DNA of 64,000 nt from Acephala macrosclerotiorum (Eukaryota > Ascomycota > Leotiomycetes > Helotiales > Mollisiaceae). Location: positions 33,572-97,571 of the forward strand of contig MU119415.1 of assembly GCA_014904845.1 (NCBI GenBank), in the 5' to 3' direction. Positions within the stretch are counted from its first letter, which is position 1, and every line of letters begins with the position of its first letter. Below the pieces are notes generated by a model that did not search any database, had not been told where the DNA came from, and saw only the letters and a program-made list of their open reading frames with translations. A program made the translations under genes and the position numbers. Below are positions 11,517-22,331 of this stretch, piece by piece.

Positions 11517-12964
11517 AATGGCAATTATTGACGTGCGTGTATTTTACGGTTGCTTATGCTAGAATATGCGCGTGCAAGTGTGCGACTGGTGCTCCGTGCT
11601 AAGTGCTAGGGAGATATTACGGTATGCGATGCGTTCTGCAGGGCAGATGCGCGGTGGTTGCGGCGGGGGCGTTTATCGAGTCGAGTCGAGTCGAGTCTTG
11701 GTTCCTCTCGGGTTTGGGGTTGCGTTGTACCCGCAGGCGCAGCTGAAGTTAGATCAGGCGAGGAGCGAGGAGGAGAGGGGGCAGTGGGCAGTACGGTACA
11801 GGTAGCAGAGTGGCAGCGTGCGGCGAAGATTGGCGGTAAAGCACGAAGTGAGAGGTAGAGAGCTAGAAAGAGACGAGAGGCGACAGGCCAGGATGCAGAT
11901 TGTGGGAGGATCTTGGAGTCAGCGCTTAGGTGGGGATGTGGATGTGGATGTATGGCATAAGGGGAGAGATATCATGTGGGTTTGTGTGTGGATGTGGCAG
12001 GTGAACGACACATCACGATATCAAAAGAGCCAGCGAGCCAGCGAGCCAGCCAGGAGATCCGTCGTGGTAGAAGCTGTAAGAGGGTGTTGAAGGGTCTTCT
12101 TGCTTTAACCCGAAAAGGCGATCACGACCACGGGCTCTGTCCCCTCTATGGCTTGAATAACTCCGATGGACAATCAGGCGGGGTAACACGCGGTACGATT
12201 GATCCTGTACCACCTCGAATGGGTGACCTGCTATGACGCCGATAGGAAGCGGTTTATAAAGTCGCTTGCGTAAAAGGGCGGGGAGGGGGGTTAGAGGGGC
12301 TGGAGGGGTTGAGGGAGGACTTCGGAGGAGACGGTCGGTTGAGGCGAGTGAGTCTTGGTAAGGGGTTGGGTGGAGATAGCTGACCGCGCCGACGGTACCA
12401 ACTTGGTAGGTGGGTATTTGCTGAACCGTATTTCAAAGTAATCCTGTGATCATCGAGCTGTCGTGGAGCGGGGTAATTTGCGAATCGATATGTTTGAGTA
12501 AGACCGAGAGACACGTATTTGGAAAGTCTGTTTGTAGCCGGATTGAGCCTTGCGAAGGTTGTGGATGTGGTTGTGGTTGGGAGGTAACCTTAACAAGCCG
12601 TCGGGATGACTGCAGAGTGCAGCGTCCCTACTGATGATAGTATACCGTATGTCGAAGAGAGGAATGAAGGGGCGAATTCCGAGAGGATGAGATGAGACAA
12701 AAGATACATGAGAGTAAGTAAGGAGTTGGAATCCCATCCGAGTGGTTCTGATGTGGAGAGTTTTGGCTGCAGAAGTTGGTCACATTGCGGCTCTTTGCAT
12801 ATCTCATGCATAACTCGTTTCATAAGGTTAACATTGCACAAATCGTGTAACACCAGAGCTCCATTAGGAACGCAACAACAACATGGTACGCTCCACAGCA
12901 ACGACCAAATAATTACATCCCGTGGTACAGATATGCGACTGCAGCTCGCAGTACCTCTCTCGTC
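11517..12964. other. long divergent intergenic region, CDK8 and sugar transporter promoters
   Basis: About 1.45 kb between divergent starts. It is G-rich on the plus strand and carries simple repeats: TCGAG units at 11676-11697, GATGTG units near 11935-11952, and CCAGCGAG units near 12028-12050. No coding gene is supported on either strand. Confidence 0.5.
11676..11697. repeat. TCGAG microsatellite (about 4.4 copies)
   Basis: A perfect TCGAG pentanucleotide run directly visible in the CDK8 upstream region, in a G-rich context. It is probably a simple slippage repeat. Confidence 0.9.
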
Positions 12965-14515
12965 ATGCCGTCAGCAGGATTAAGGCAATGCATTCACGAT
13001 GTGACGCTCTACTTGGTGTATCTGATCTTCATAGCCGCCCTTGGACCTCTCCAGTTCGGTTTCCATCTGGTATATCCCACTTCTGCTACACTGCTTTCAT
13101 GCTGACCTCTCCAGGCTGAGCTCAACGCTCCCCAAGATGTCATTACCTGCAAGAAAACCTCTGTCGCCGAACACGTAGCCTCGACGCCCGACTCGAAACT
13201 CCCACAATGCATTCCCATGTCCGAAGCCGAGTTCGCAGCCTTGTCCTCGATGTTCGTCCTTGGAGGGTTCATTGGAGCTATCACCTCTGGTCCCATATCC
13301 TCCCATCGTGGCAGACTCCTAGCTATGCGGATCACGGCCGTCTTCTTCATAGTGGGAGCTACGATTGAGACGCTGGCTGGCACAGTACCTGTTATGGCTA
13401 TTGGCAGACTGCTTTCGGGCGTGGGAGGAGGGGCATCGACTGTTATTGTGCCCATCTACATCTCAGAGATTGCTCCACCAAACGAGAGAGGACTCTTCGG
13501 ATCAATGACCCAGGTCGCAATCAACATTGGCATTCTGGTTACACAGACGATGGGATATTACTTGAGCAAAGGCTCATCATGGAGGATCATACTCGCGGCT
13601 GGTTCTGGACTCGGTCTGGTACAAGGAATCGGGATGTGCTTCATGCCAGAAAGCCCTGCATGGCTAGCAGCACACAAGCAATCCCAGAAGGCTGTCCGAG
13701 TCCTTCAACGAGTTCGAGGACACTCCTACGACATCTCCGAAGAAATCGAAGATTGGGAAGTCGACAAGAACGTAGTGGAAGAAGAGCGCCTGTTGATCGA
13801 CCCAGAGACTCGACGTCGAGAATCAGTCACCAGCAAAGCTTCAGCTCGAAACGTAGGACACGTAGGATTCTTCCAGATCGCCAAAGACCCCTACTACCGA
13901 CCAGCTCTTATCGCTGTCATCGGTATCATGGTCTCCCAACAATTCACCGGAATCAATAGTATAATGATGTACTCAGTCTCCCTCCTGGAAGGCGTCCTAC
14001 CCGTAACATCCAGCCTCCTCACAATCATGATCTCAATCATCAATCTTTTCACCACCATCATCTGTGCCCCTCTCGCAGACAAAATCGGCCGAAAAGCATG
14101 CCTCCTCCTATCCATCGCAGGAATGGGAACAATGTCCCTTCTCCTCGCTCTCTCAATGCGTCTCGACTTCAAACTCCTCTCTGCCATCTCTGTCCTTGCA
14201 TTCGTAGCCTTCTTCGCTACAGGTCTCGGACCAGTGCCGTTCATGATGGCTAGTGAATTGGTGGAGACGGAAGCTGTGGGTGCTACTCAGAGTTGGGCTT
14301 TGGGAGCTAATTATGTTGCTACGTTCTTGGTGGCGCAGTTCTTCCCAATTGTGAATACGTTCTTGAATGATAAGTGGGGAGGAAAGGGGTGGGCTTTCTT
14401 TATTTTTACGGGGTTGGCTGCATTGTGCTTCTTGTTTGTGAGCTGGAGAGTTCCGGAGACGAAAGGGAAGAAGGATCCGGATGAGGTTTGGGGACGGGAG
14501 AGGAGGATTGATTGA
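12965..14515 (+). CDS. MFS sugar transporter, Vps73/YBR241C-like
   Basis: Exons 12965-13069 and 13115-14515, with a 45-base intron whose acceptor is CTCCAG, give 501 residues with about twelve membrane helices. The first helix region reads GPLQFGFHL then AELNAPQD, which recalls the yeast vacuolar Vps73/YBR241C branch rather than plasma-membrane hexose transporters. Sugar-porter motifs are present: GRLLSGVGGGASTVIVPIY, SEIAPPNERG, PESPAWLAA, QQFTGINSIMMYS, DKIGRKACLL and PETKG. A membrane sugar carrier, possibly vacuolar, is expected; the substrate is unknown. The short first exon is needed because the long frame beginning at 13217 lacks the first helix. Confidence 0.9.
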
Positions 14516-14902
14516 AGACTACAGACATTGCGATGAGATTTCATGGTTCAGCATGAGATAGGAAGTATTTGGGTGTTCGGGGGAGTTGGGTTTGGGAAAG
14601 TTGGGTTTGGGAAAGTTGAGCATATCCGGGTAGCAGTCACGGGAAGCGGGTTGATGGCGTACTTGACTGGATATTATTTGATTTGAATGCTATGTTTCAC
14701 ATTCCATCGCATCATCAAGCGGTTCTGTGTCTCTGAGATTCTTCAAGTGAAGTCTCGCATTTCTACTTCATCCTAGCCTGTTTCGTACTCGAGCGAGCTA
14801 ACAAAACAATTACATCACTTATTCTATCTCTCGGCACAACATCTGATGTTATTCTGCCCTCCTTTTTTTTCATCTCGAATCAGTTGATTCGATCAAGTCT
14901 TC
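14516..14902. other. intergenic with an exact 15-bp tandem repeat
   Basis: Between the transporter stop and the kelch gene. Two exact tandem copies of TTGGGTTTGGGAAAG occupy 14586-14615. A C/T-rich tract near 14855-14875 precedes the kelch start. Nothing else is seen. Confidence 0.6.
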
Positions 14903-16132
14903 ATGGATCCAGCAACTACAGGAACCCTCGCCTCCGTCGCCGAAACAGTAGTCGAGGCCGGAGTAGCAGCCTACTTCCTAACCCAACCAACCTTGCCACT
15001 CAAAGCCACTCTCCAGCACATCTCCTCTCCAACTTTCATTCATCGCTCAGGTCACACATTCTCAATCATCTCAGACCGAGCTTACATATTCGGCGGTCAC
15101 AAGTCGAATGAGATCCAAGAACTCCACCTCTTCAGCAACGACGGCAAAGTCGGTGCTCCTAGAACGGTGAAGGGCGTCAGGACTGTAACGGCTATTGGAG
15201 AAAGTAGCCAAGTTCCCCCTCCTCGGGTCCAACAAACAGAAATCTCACCACTCTCAGAATCCGGCCGCATCTGGGTCTTCGACCCCCTCTCTTCTTCGTG
15301 GTTATTCCTCGATCCTCCTCCAAGGACAGAGTTCCCATGTCCTCGGTACGGACATTCAACGACGGTAAGCGAAGATGGGAGCACGGTGTTTGTGCATGGT
15401 GGGGTAGGGGAGGGGGGTTGTTGGCTGATTGTTGGGGGTTTTATTTGGATGAGGGGAGGTGGACGAGGTTGGCTTCTTCGAGGTCTCCTGTTTCTGGTGC
15501 TGCGATTACTTGTTCGAATCGCAAGTTATGGAGATTTGGTGGTTGGGATGGGGAGAAATATCTTAGTGAGTTGAGCTGTTTGGAAGTAGAGAGTGGGAAG
15601 AAGCATGATCTTTATAGACCTGGGACTTTAGATGAATCGAAACGAGAATGGGAAAGCGTTGAAATTTCCACGAAACTGGAGGCCGAGACGAAGAAAGTAG
15701 GGGAGGCGAGTTTGCAATGGCCTACTGCAAGGAGTGGTGCTGCGATGCACTTTATCTCGACGGGGAATGGAAGGGGTTATTTGGTTTTGGCATTGGGTGA
15801 GGGGCAACGTGGGTTGTGTCAAGATATATGGGCATACCAACTCCCCACCTCGAACCTATCTGGCGCAGGATTTAAAGATGGAATCAAGAACAAGATGCCG
15901 GGTGTGAGTAGTCACGAAACGCCAGTGGGCCGAGGTGAAGGTTACAAAGATGGAGGTTGATGGGGATGAGAAAAGTAGAGGAGCTTGGACTGCGAGAAAC
16001 GGGTTTGGGAGTGCGGTGACGGGGACAAAAGGTTTCATGGTTTGGGGCGGAATGAATGAGGAAGGTGAGGTTTGGGGGGATGGGCGGTGGGTTAAGATTG
16101 AAGGAGCCATGGCCAAACATCAATCTCAATAG
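14903..16132 (+). pseudogene. kelch-repeat/galactose-oxidase-like beta-propeller protein, broken by two frameshifts
   Basis: Reading starts at ATG 14903 and shows kelch blades: HRSGHTFSIISDRAYIFGGH, RIWVFDPLSSSWLFL, CPRYGHSTTV and STVFVHGG. Around 15405-15420, in a G-rich run (GGGGAGGGGGG), the blade pattern moves to another frame and continues with WGFYLDEGRWTRL, SGAAITCSNRKLWRFGGWDG and RSGAAMHFISTGNGRGYLVL. Near 15905-15915 it shifts back and finishes with WTARNGFGSAVTGTKGFMVW, ending at 16132. The shifts are opposite (one base missing, then one extra). Either these are assembly errors or the gene is a young pseudogene. Intact length would be about 410 residues, normal for fungal kelch proteins. 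The cellular role is unknown. Confidence 0.75.
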
Positions 16133-16370
16133 GTTTGAAGGAATATTTGACGACCACTGTGATACACCGAATCTGGACAGATGCTTAAGCTTTCTTGGCG
16201 GTTGAAGAGCGCTGTGACTTCAACTGACAGCTCTAACTGTCATGCCGAAGGCCCAGAATACAAAGACGATTCGGTTTTCCCTTTGCAAGCGAGCTCCTCC
16301 TTTCTTCCTTGTCCGCTCACCTTCTCTCATACCAAACGTCAACTCGTAAACTTTTCTTATCCCACCTGAT

Positions 16371-16422
16371 CGCATCCGAAAATCCCCCGACGAGTCCTTT
16401 GGTCGTTATGGATTTAATTACG
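16371..16422 (+). repeat. degenerate repeat family, copy A core
   Basis: Core begins CGCATCCGAAAATCCCC and ends near TTATGGATTTAATTACGAA. It is preceded about 80 bases upstream by GCAAGCGAGCTCCTCCTTTC. It matches copies B to D by eye in the same order of blocks. Confidence 0.6.
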
Positions 16423-16676
16423 AACTTTTTCTTCCGTGTTATGATAGGGGATTTGAATCTGTTTTATACAACTTCTAATCGCCTGTTGTAGCATAATATT
16501 TTGCCCTTTTCCCAGACAGAGAAGAAAAAAATATAATAATTAACATGAATAATTCAAAAGTCGTCTTTAAGCAACCTCCTTCCTTACTTTCATCTATCCA
16601 CTTTATGTTTTCACCCATACACATCCCATACCACCTCGTCTGCCAGGCGTCAATCCTTTCACACACACCTACAAAC

Positions 16677-16740
16677 GCACATCCGAATATCTCCATCTGT
16701 TCCCTAACTACCTGGCCCTTGTTATTGATCTAAATATGAA
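16677..16740 (+). repeat. degenerate repeat family, copy B core
   Basis: Core CGCACATCCGAATATCTCC followed by TTATTGATCTAAATATGAA. Upstream blocks are TTTAAGCAACCTCCTTCCTT and CCAGGCGTCAATCC. The second upstream block is shared with copy D (CAAGGCGTCAATCG). Confidence 0.6.
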
Positions 16741-17778
16741 AATTATTCTGTGTCCAGATCCCCTTCCTAGGTCTCATCGGCCAGACAAGCTAAACGATAG
16801 GTTTAGCTACCTTTATTCTCTCAGCGGCCAGGTGAAAGCTTATTAGATTGGCAAAATTACATCCCGGGTTTTGAAGCAACAAATTTACCAATTAGAACAG
16901 GGAAACCCACCCCACGGAGAACAAAAAAAAACAAGACAGGTCAGAGAGATGCAGGGCTCTATGATCAACGCCATCGTTTCCCCCTTTTCTTTTAGACCAG
17001 AAAGGAAAGGCGAGATGAATTGAGTATCCTTTCTCTTGAGCCTTTCGTGCAAAGGCCTGTACTAAGCCCGCTTAAGGGCAAAGTAGGCTACTATGGTGGA
17101 TTGAAGGTGAATGGGTGCTTTGGGGAGGGCAGTTCTAAGGGTATACCTACCAAGTCAATGCCCAACCAAATCTCAAACTCATGGCTGGCTGGACTCCTTT
17201 CGGCGCGGGAATGCAAGCAAACGTTGTCGGCTTGGAAGGAGAAATTGCATGAACTGATATGTTCGGGTAACGTTAGGATCAATTAAAGGAACTGAGAGGA
17301 GATGAATACCCGAGGAAGGCACCACAGAGGGTCACTGACAATATCAATTCTGCGTATCAGGTGCGCGATTCCCGAGACGTATCCGAAAAGGCTTATCGAA
17401 ATCCGGATCAGCCTTCGTCCACAGCTCCTTAGTGGGTGAAGATTGAGTATATCAAATATATTGAGAAGATGAAGTGCATGCGTATGATGAGAAAGAATTT
17501 CGAGAATCGGAGGAAGTGATTGTGAAAGACGCCCGAGCTTTCTGGTGTGAAGACATATCGCAGGAACGAGGCTGTTGAACATGCAGTTTCCAATTCTAAA
17601 GATATCTCCAAGAGGAGTGATCACTACCTAAATGTATCAAGGAGTGGCAATCACAAGGACAGTTCAAGCAAAGAAAGAAAGCTGCTATCCCTCTATGTTA
17701 AGCGAGGTCTCCCCTTTCCTTCCTACTCATTCACTTCCACCCTCCCTTCCCACCAGCCCCCACCAACCCCCCCGCCTC

Positions 17779-17840
17779 CGCATCCGAACATCTCCCGGTG
17801 CCTCTCCATCATTCTTTATGAATTTAAATACGAAAATTTT
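17779..17840 (+). repeat. degenerate repeat family, copy C core
   Basis: Core CGCATCCGAACATCTCCC followed by TTATGAATTTAAATACGAA. The upstream block is TTAAGCGAGGTCTCCCCTTT. Confidence 0.6.
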
Positions 17841-18243
17841 CTGTCACCGCCATGACGAGGCCGTTGGTGTTGCAAACCTTCCGTCTGCAACACTAAAGGC
17901 CTGGTTATGGCGAGCTCTTTTTTTCATCCAAAATCTGCTACTAACTAACAATGATAGATAGGGAGGCAATTATTTAGCGTGGGGGTATTGCATGCGTTGC
18001 GCTCTCTCTTTTTGCCTTTGTTTTCTTTGGGAAGTAAAGAAGCATTGACAGGACTGCAATATCTGGAGTTTCCTTTTTCCGGCTTCTTGTGCTGAGTTAA
18101 GTGCCTCATCTTCAAATAAGCCCCTCTTTTCTTCCTTGAGTTCTTTTATCAACTTGACTTCTTCACTCTTCAAACCCCAGCCTTGTATACAAGGCGTCAA
18201 TCGCCAAAGCTCCTAAATGCGGCCAATCCCACTCCATCACCAC

Positions 18244-18306
18244 CACATCCGAAAATTCCCCATCCGTCCTTGTTCAGTTCTTGCTCGTTATGAATCTAAA
18301 TAGCAA
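18244..18306 (+). repeat. degenerate repeat family, copy D core
   Basis: Core CACATCCGAAAATTCCCC followed by TTATGAATCTAAATAGCAA. Upstream blocks are AATAAGCCCCTCTTTTCTTC and CAAGGCGTCAATCG. A weaker fifth copy is suggested at 18917-18995, with CTAAGCCCACCTCTTTCCTT and GTATAGATTTAAATAAGCA. Confidence 0.6.
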
Positions 18307-19443
18307 GACTCGCACTTGCCAGATCTCCTCCCTAGCACCTGCTCCGCCCTAGTCTCGTCAGCTCGTCTGGCCGACTGGTTGACCCTTTCTTCCTTCTTGG
18401 GCGCAAGCGCCATCCTCTCCATGCTGATTTTTTTTTAAAAATACAAACTTACTAAAAAAAAACAAATAAACAAACAGAAGAACAAGCAAATGCAAGATAG
18501 CACAGCGAAGAGCTGGGGGAACTTTATGTCCGAGAAAATATATTTTGCTTCTTCTTTCCTTCCCAAAGCAAAGGTAACGCGATCTGTTGTTACCTTTTTT
18601 TGTGACGATCTAAGAGTGTCGAAAAGTCGCTTATGGTTGCTTAGAGGGGAGAGCTCGGCTGTTGCCAATCAGAAAGAGATTGAAAGTGGAAGAAACTACT
18701 TCTGATAATGCCAAAGGTAATGCAATGTGCAGCTACAACTCAAGTACTACAGTCCAACACAGCTCCTGCAGCTTGCAGGCATCTGGGATGTTATCTTTGC
18801 ATCATTCAAGTTATAAATGCAAAATGTGAAAAGCTCAAGAGTGACAATATTCAAAAAGCAAGGAATGCAACCCCTAGACCCCAATGACTCCTAACTCTAA
18901 AAATATCTTAACCCCTAAGCCCACCTCTTTCCTTCCCATCGGCTTGTCCCCTGCGTTTGAAAAGAGAGAGATATCACCCGTATAGATTTAAATAAGCATT
19001 TTGCTATCCTTCTTTAGGATTTATCGCTCGCCTACCCAGACTATAAGTTGTTAGTAATGAGAGGATTTGACTTTTTTGAACTTTCAAGAGACTTTTTTTG
19101 GCGCTAAAAAGGCGAGAATGCGGTCCGATGATCACCCTGTGCCTTCGGGATAGGAGTTGTGTATATGTAGCTGTCTGGAGATAGAATCTTGTTTGAGGCT
19201 AGGACTTTTTTGGTCTAGAATGTCCTAGACTGAGCTGGGACAATGGGAGACCTCTTGGCATAAGCATCTGCAAACACTAATAGCAAGCAATGCAAAATGC
19301 AATTGATCAATGTTTGAAATCAAGCTGGCTTCTCTTGAAGGAAGAATGTCTGTTTTTGACCCACTTTGATCTGCAAAGAAGCATGCGCGAACCGAGAAAA
19401 CTCCGAGGCAAGCAATTTATTTTGATACTCCTTAACCACAAAC

Positions 19444-20778
19444 CTATCTAGGACCCAGCTTCTCCAAAACCTTAGGCCCTTGCTCTTCCCATTCTTGCTT
19501 TGTAATCCACATATTCTCCTTATCCGCCATGATATTCGCCAGTACCGCACCACCAAGGAAAACCATATGTCTCCTCCTCGGTGGATCTTCGATCCTGACC
19601 TTGAATTTGCTCAGACGCTCAGGATCTCCATGCAGAACCCTCGTCAACCAAAGCTGCTTTAATTCCTTCTCTAATCGAGATGGGAGACCCGGGTACATGC
19701 TGCTTCCGCCGGAAAGAACAATGGCTTTGAAGAGGGAGGAGCGTACATCGACGGGTGCGGCTTGGATGGTGTTGAAGAGGAATTCGGCGATGCCGGGTTG
19801 TTCGACGTCAACGAGGTGGGGTTGGAAGAGGCATTCTGGGGCTTCGAATCGTTCGCTGCCTACGCGGATGACGCGGCCATCTGGAAGGGTGTAGCTCTCC
19901 ACCAAGACAGTTGTATCTTCGCTCAATCTCTGATCTAGCTCAAGATCGTATGAAACGTAGCAGAGCTTCTCCTTGATTTGCCGCACGGTCTCGAAATCGG
20001 CTGTTCGGTTCAAGGCGTATCCGCGTCGGAGGAGAAGGGCAATCAAGTTGCGGGTGACATCTCGACCTGCTACATCCAATCTGCGAGTGAGGTGGTTGAG
20101 AACGACTGATTCGTAGACGGGTACAATGTGCGTAACTCCGTCTCCTGAATCAACTACTACTCCTGAGCTTAGACCTGTTCCCGTCAGCAGCTTTCCAAGA
20201 CCATGACATTAATCACCTACCCTGCGCATATAGAGCGAGCACTGCCTGAATAGCCACATAGACGCCCCCAAAGTTATATCGCTCAAACATGACTTCGCAC
20301 ATCTGCTCTCTGTTCTTCAGCGGATTCATTGGCGGCTCCGTAAGCAAGATTTTGCGACCCGTGGTGTTGACCTTCATCTTCTCGTAGAAAGTGTAATCCC
20401 ACAGATGCTGCATATCATCCCATTTCTTGACGATACCGTTCTCCATTGGGTAGGAGACCTGCAGCATTGTTCGTGCTGCTGCCGCCTCGTCTCCGCACAT
20501 GATGTCCTTGATGACGAGGCCATCGTTGCCCTTTTCTTCGGTTCGTAGGATGGGTCGCCCGACTATGGATGGGTATTGGAATTCTGGGAAGTTCTGGGAG
20601 AGGGGGCATCAGTCTCGTGGAGGGTGTGGGGGTGCTGGAAGCGTAGGCGCATACCTGTGCAGCATAGCCAACCTTGAGAAATCCGGTTCCTCCGTCCAGA
20701 ACTATGGGATTGGAATTAGTAGAAGCTTGTGAGGATTGGAGATGTTGCTAATATACCTATGGGAGGTTCTGCCGCCAT
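19444..20778 (-). CDS. ARP2: actin-related protein 2 (Arp2/3 complex subunit)
   Basis: Four exons (20757-20778, 20655-20701, 20221-20593 and 19444-20174) join in phase to 390 residues, the family length. Arp2 is the ATP-binding subunit of the Arp2/3 complex that nucleates branched actin at cortical patches. Visible are [14 protein letters not shown] (phosphate-binding loop 1), [37 protein letters not shown] (loop 2), [20 protein letters not shown] and the C-terminal [12 protein letters not shown]. The first exon is only 22 bases, and the ATG at 20778 gives MAAEPPI. It is divergent from the racemase-like gene with a 304-base gap. Confidence 0.95.
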
Positions 20779-21082
20779 TTTTAGAGGATGTGATGTGGTC
20801 AAGGAGGGTGTCTGTGATTGTGGTGAAGTCGAGGTTGGTGGGGTGCGGTTGACGACGAAGTGACGTTGGTGGATTCTTCGGGCAACCGTAGTGAGATGCT
20901 GCTTCCTTCCCCGCCACGAGGCTACTACTTTAGCCTCACAATTGCTGTTTTGGGACGGACGTTGGGCGCCAAACTCTTTCAACAAACAACGATTTTTGGA
21001 TGATTGTCACAGACATCGATTTCACTACAGTTGCTATCACAGGAACAGCCTTTCTTCAGCACAGTTCGAAAATCAAGTCGCC
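20779..21082. promoter_or_regulatory. bidirectional promoter, Arp2 and racemase-like gene
   Basis: 304 bases between divergent start codons. An in-frame upstream extension of the racemase frame to about 20891 exists, but it has no conserved content and lies in the shared promoter. I keep the ATG at 21083. Confidence 0.45.
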
Positions 21083-22177
21083 ATGGACTACTACAAGAAG
21101 ATCCTCCTCATCAATCCAAACTCAAACAAAGAGATGACTATTAGCTTGAAGCAATTGATTGACCGCTTTCCAGCGAAGATGACTATCTCGACATACACAG
21201 CACCGGGCACCGCCCCGAGAAGTATCAATAACGAGGTGGATGCCTTAGCTTCGGCACAGGAATCAATTGGTCAGATCCTCCACTTACGCGACCAGTATAA
21301 GTTCGATGGATACTTGGTTGCTTGCTACAGCCTTCACCCTCTTGTCGATATAATTAAGGAATCGGTACCGCCTAGTGTTTTTGTCTTGGGAATCTTCGAA
21401 GCTAGCATTTCGACTGCTTTGGCTCTGACACCCATACGACCACCGTGGTTGGCTGCAAATGTCATAATGAAGACGAAGTTTGGAATCGTCACTACAGGGT
21501 CAGCTTGGGAGGAGATCCTGGGAAGCAGTTTGTTGGTTATGTTGGGCTTGAAAGAAGTCAACAAATCTCCTTCAGGACGATTCAAGAGAGTTGAAACGAC
21601 GGGACTAAATGCAGATGAGCTGCATGAAGCACCGAGAGAAGAGGTGGCACGGAGGATGAAGGAAGCGACAAAGAGGCTTCTTAGAATCAACAACGATGCC
21701 ACGGAAAATGATGCCAATGCCAATGATGGCGAGGAAACGGACGTTAACACCACCGTCGTCAAGAGCACTTGGGCCAGCGTCGCCGCCGCGGCGGATGCCA
21801 ACGGCAAGGAGAATGTAGCCACCAACCAGCTCCCCGCTGCACCCACACCAGGTGATTTAAGTCTTCCAACTCGCACGAAGAGCCCAGCCGTCAATGACAA
21901 GGAGAACTCCACTACCAATCAGCTCACCAGAGCACAAGGTCTCCCAACTCGTCCGAAGACTGCTGACGTCGAGAGCAAGGGCTTCACTCGCACCGATGTC
22001 AAGGTGATCTGCCTGGGTTGTGCGGGGATGTCAGGTTTTGATGATGTTGTTCGAGAAGCATTGGTTGAAGAGTTGGGACCAAAGCAGGCCCAGGAGATAT
22101 ATATCTTGGATCCGGTGCAGGTGGGAATCGGTATGCTGGAGCACATGATCAAAAGCTTGCCGTCTCCCAGGCTATGA
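21083..22177 (+). CDS. Asp/Glu/hydantoin racemase-family protein (Dcg1-like) with an inserted linker
   Basis: Single exon, 364 residues from ATG 21083. The N-terminus KILLINPNSNKEMT is the Dcg1/hydantoin-racemase strand-loop. The two catalytic-type cysteines are visible at about residues 81 (VACYSLHPL) and 313 (CLGCAGMSG). The family is usually near 240 residues. The excess is a low-complexity insert of about 100 residues between RLLRIN and VKVICLGC, with two related KEN...TNQL...LPTR units. Yeast Dcg1 is regulated with allantoin catabolism; a role in purine or allantoin nitrogen use, or amino-acid racemisation, is inference. The start gives the canonical family N-terminus. Confidence 0.85.
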   Translation: MDYYKKILLINPNSNKEMTISLKQLIDRFPAKMTISTYTAPGTAPRSINNEVDALASAQESIGQILHLRDQYKFDGYLVACYSLHPLVDIIKESVPPSVFVLGIFEASISTALALTPIRPPWLAANVIMKTKFGIVTTGSAWEEILGSSLLVMLGLKEVNKSPSGRFKRVETTGLNADELHEAPREEVARRMKEATKRLLRINNDATENDANANDGEETDVNTTVVKSTWASVAAAADANGKENVATNQLPAAPTPGDLSLPTRTKSPAVNDKENSTTNQLTRAQGLPTRPKTADVESKGFTRTDVKVICLGCAGMSGFDDVVREALVEELGPKQAQEIYILDPVQVGIGMLEHMIKSLPSPRL

Positions 22178-22248
22178 AAGAGCGGGATGGTGGCAAGAGT
22201 GGAAATAGTTGGAACGGACCAGTGAACATGGAAAGTGTTGGGGGAATA

Positions 22249-22287
22249 CTTAGAGCTGGTATTATTATGCCTGGGAGCTCTGCTAAG
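22249..22287 (+). repeat. minisatellite-like unit left of the hAT element
   Basis: The unit around TATTATTATGCCTGGGAGCT matches in direct orientation the repeats at 25613-25738 on the other side of the transposon, for example GTTATTGTTATGCCTGGATG. Confidence 0.6.
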
Positions 22288-22331
22288 CAGCGAATCAACC
22301 TTCCTATCCTGCCGACACGGATAGGAAGGTG
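22281..22331 (+). repeat. left terminal inverted repeat and hairpin of the hAT element
   Basis: GCAGCGAATCAACCTTCCTA then TCCTGCCG is the inverted counterpart of 25574-25608 over about 28 bases with 3 mismatches. It overlaps a local hairpin: ACCTTCCTATCC, a short loop, then GGATAGGAAGGT. Confidence 0.7.

Larger units (their letters stand above)
16133..19443. other. 3.3 kb gene-poor region containing a family of degenerate repeats
   Basis: No frame here has coding composition, splice structure or a recognisable domain. The region is rich in C/T tracts and carries four or five diverged copies of one sequence unit, annotated separately. It lies between two 3' ends (kelch and Arp2). Confidence 0.6.

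Noticed and set aside
12446..12983. Several short frames in the transporter promoter
   Set aside because: No start context or conserved content; only the frame from 12965 joins to the transporter.
13894..14244. 116-codon frame antisense to the sugar transporter
   Set aside because: Shadow of the transporter coding strand.
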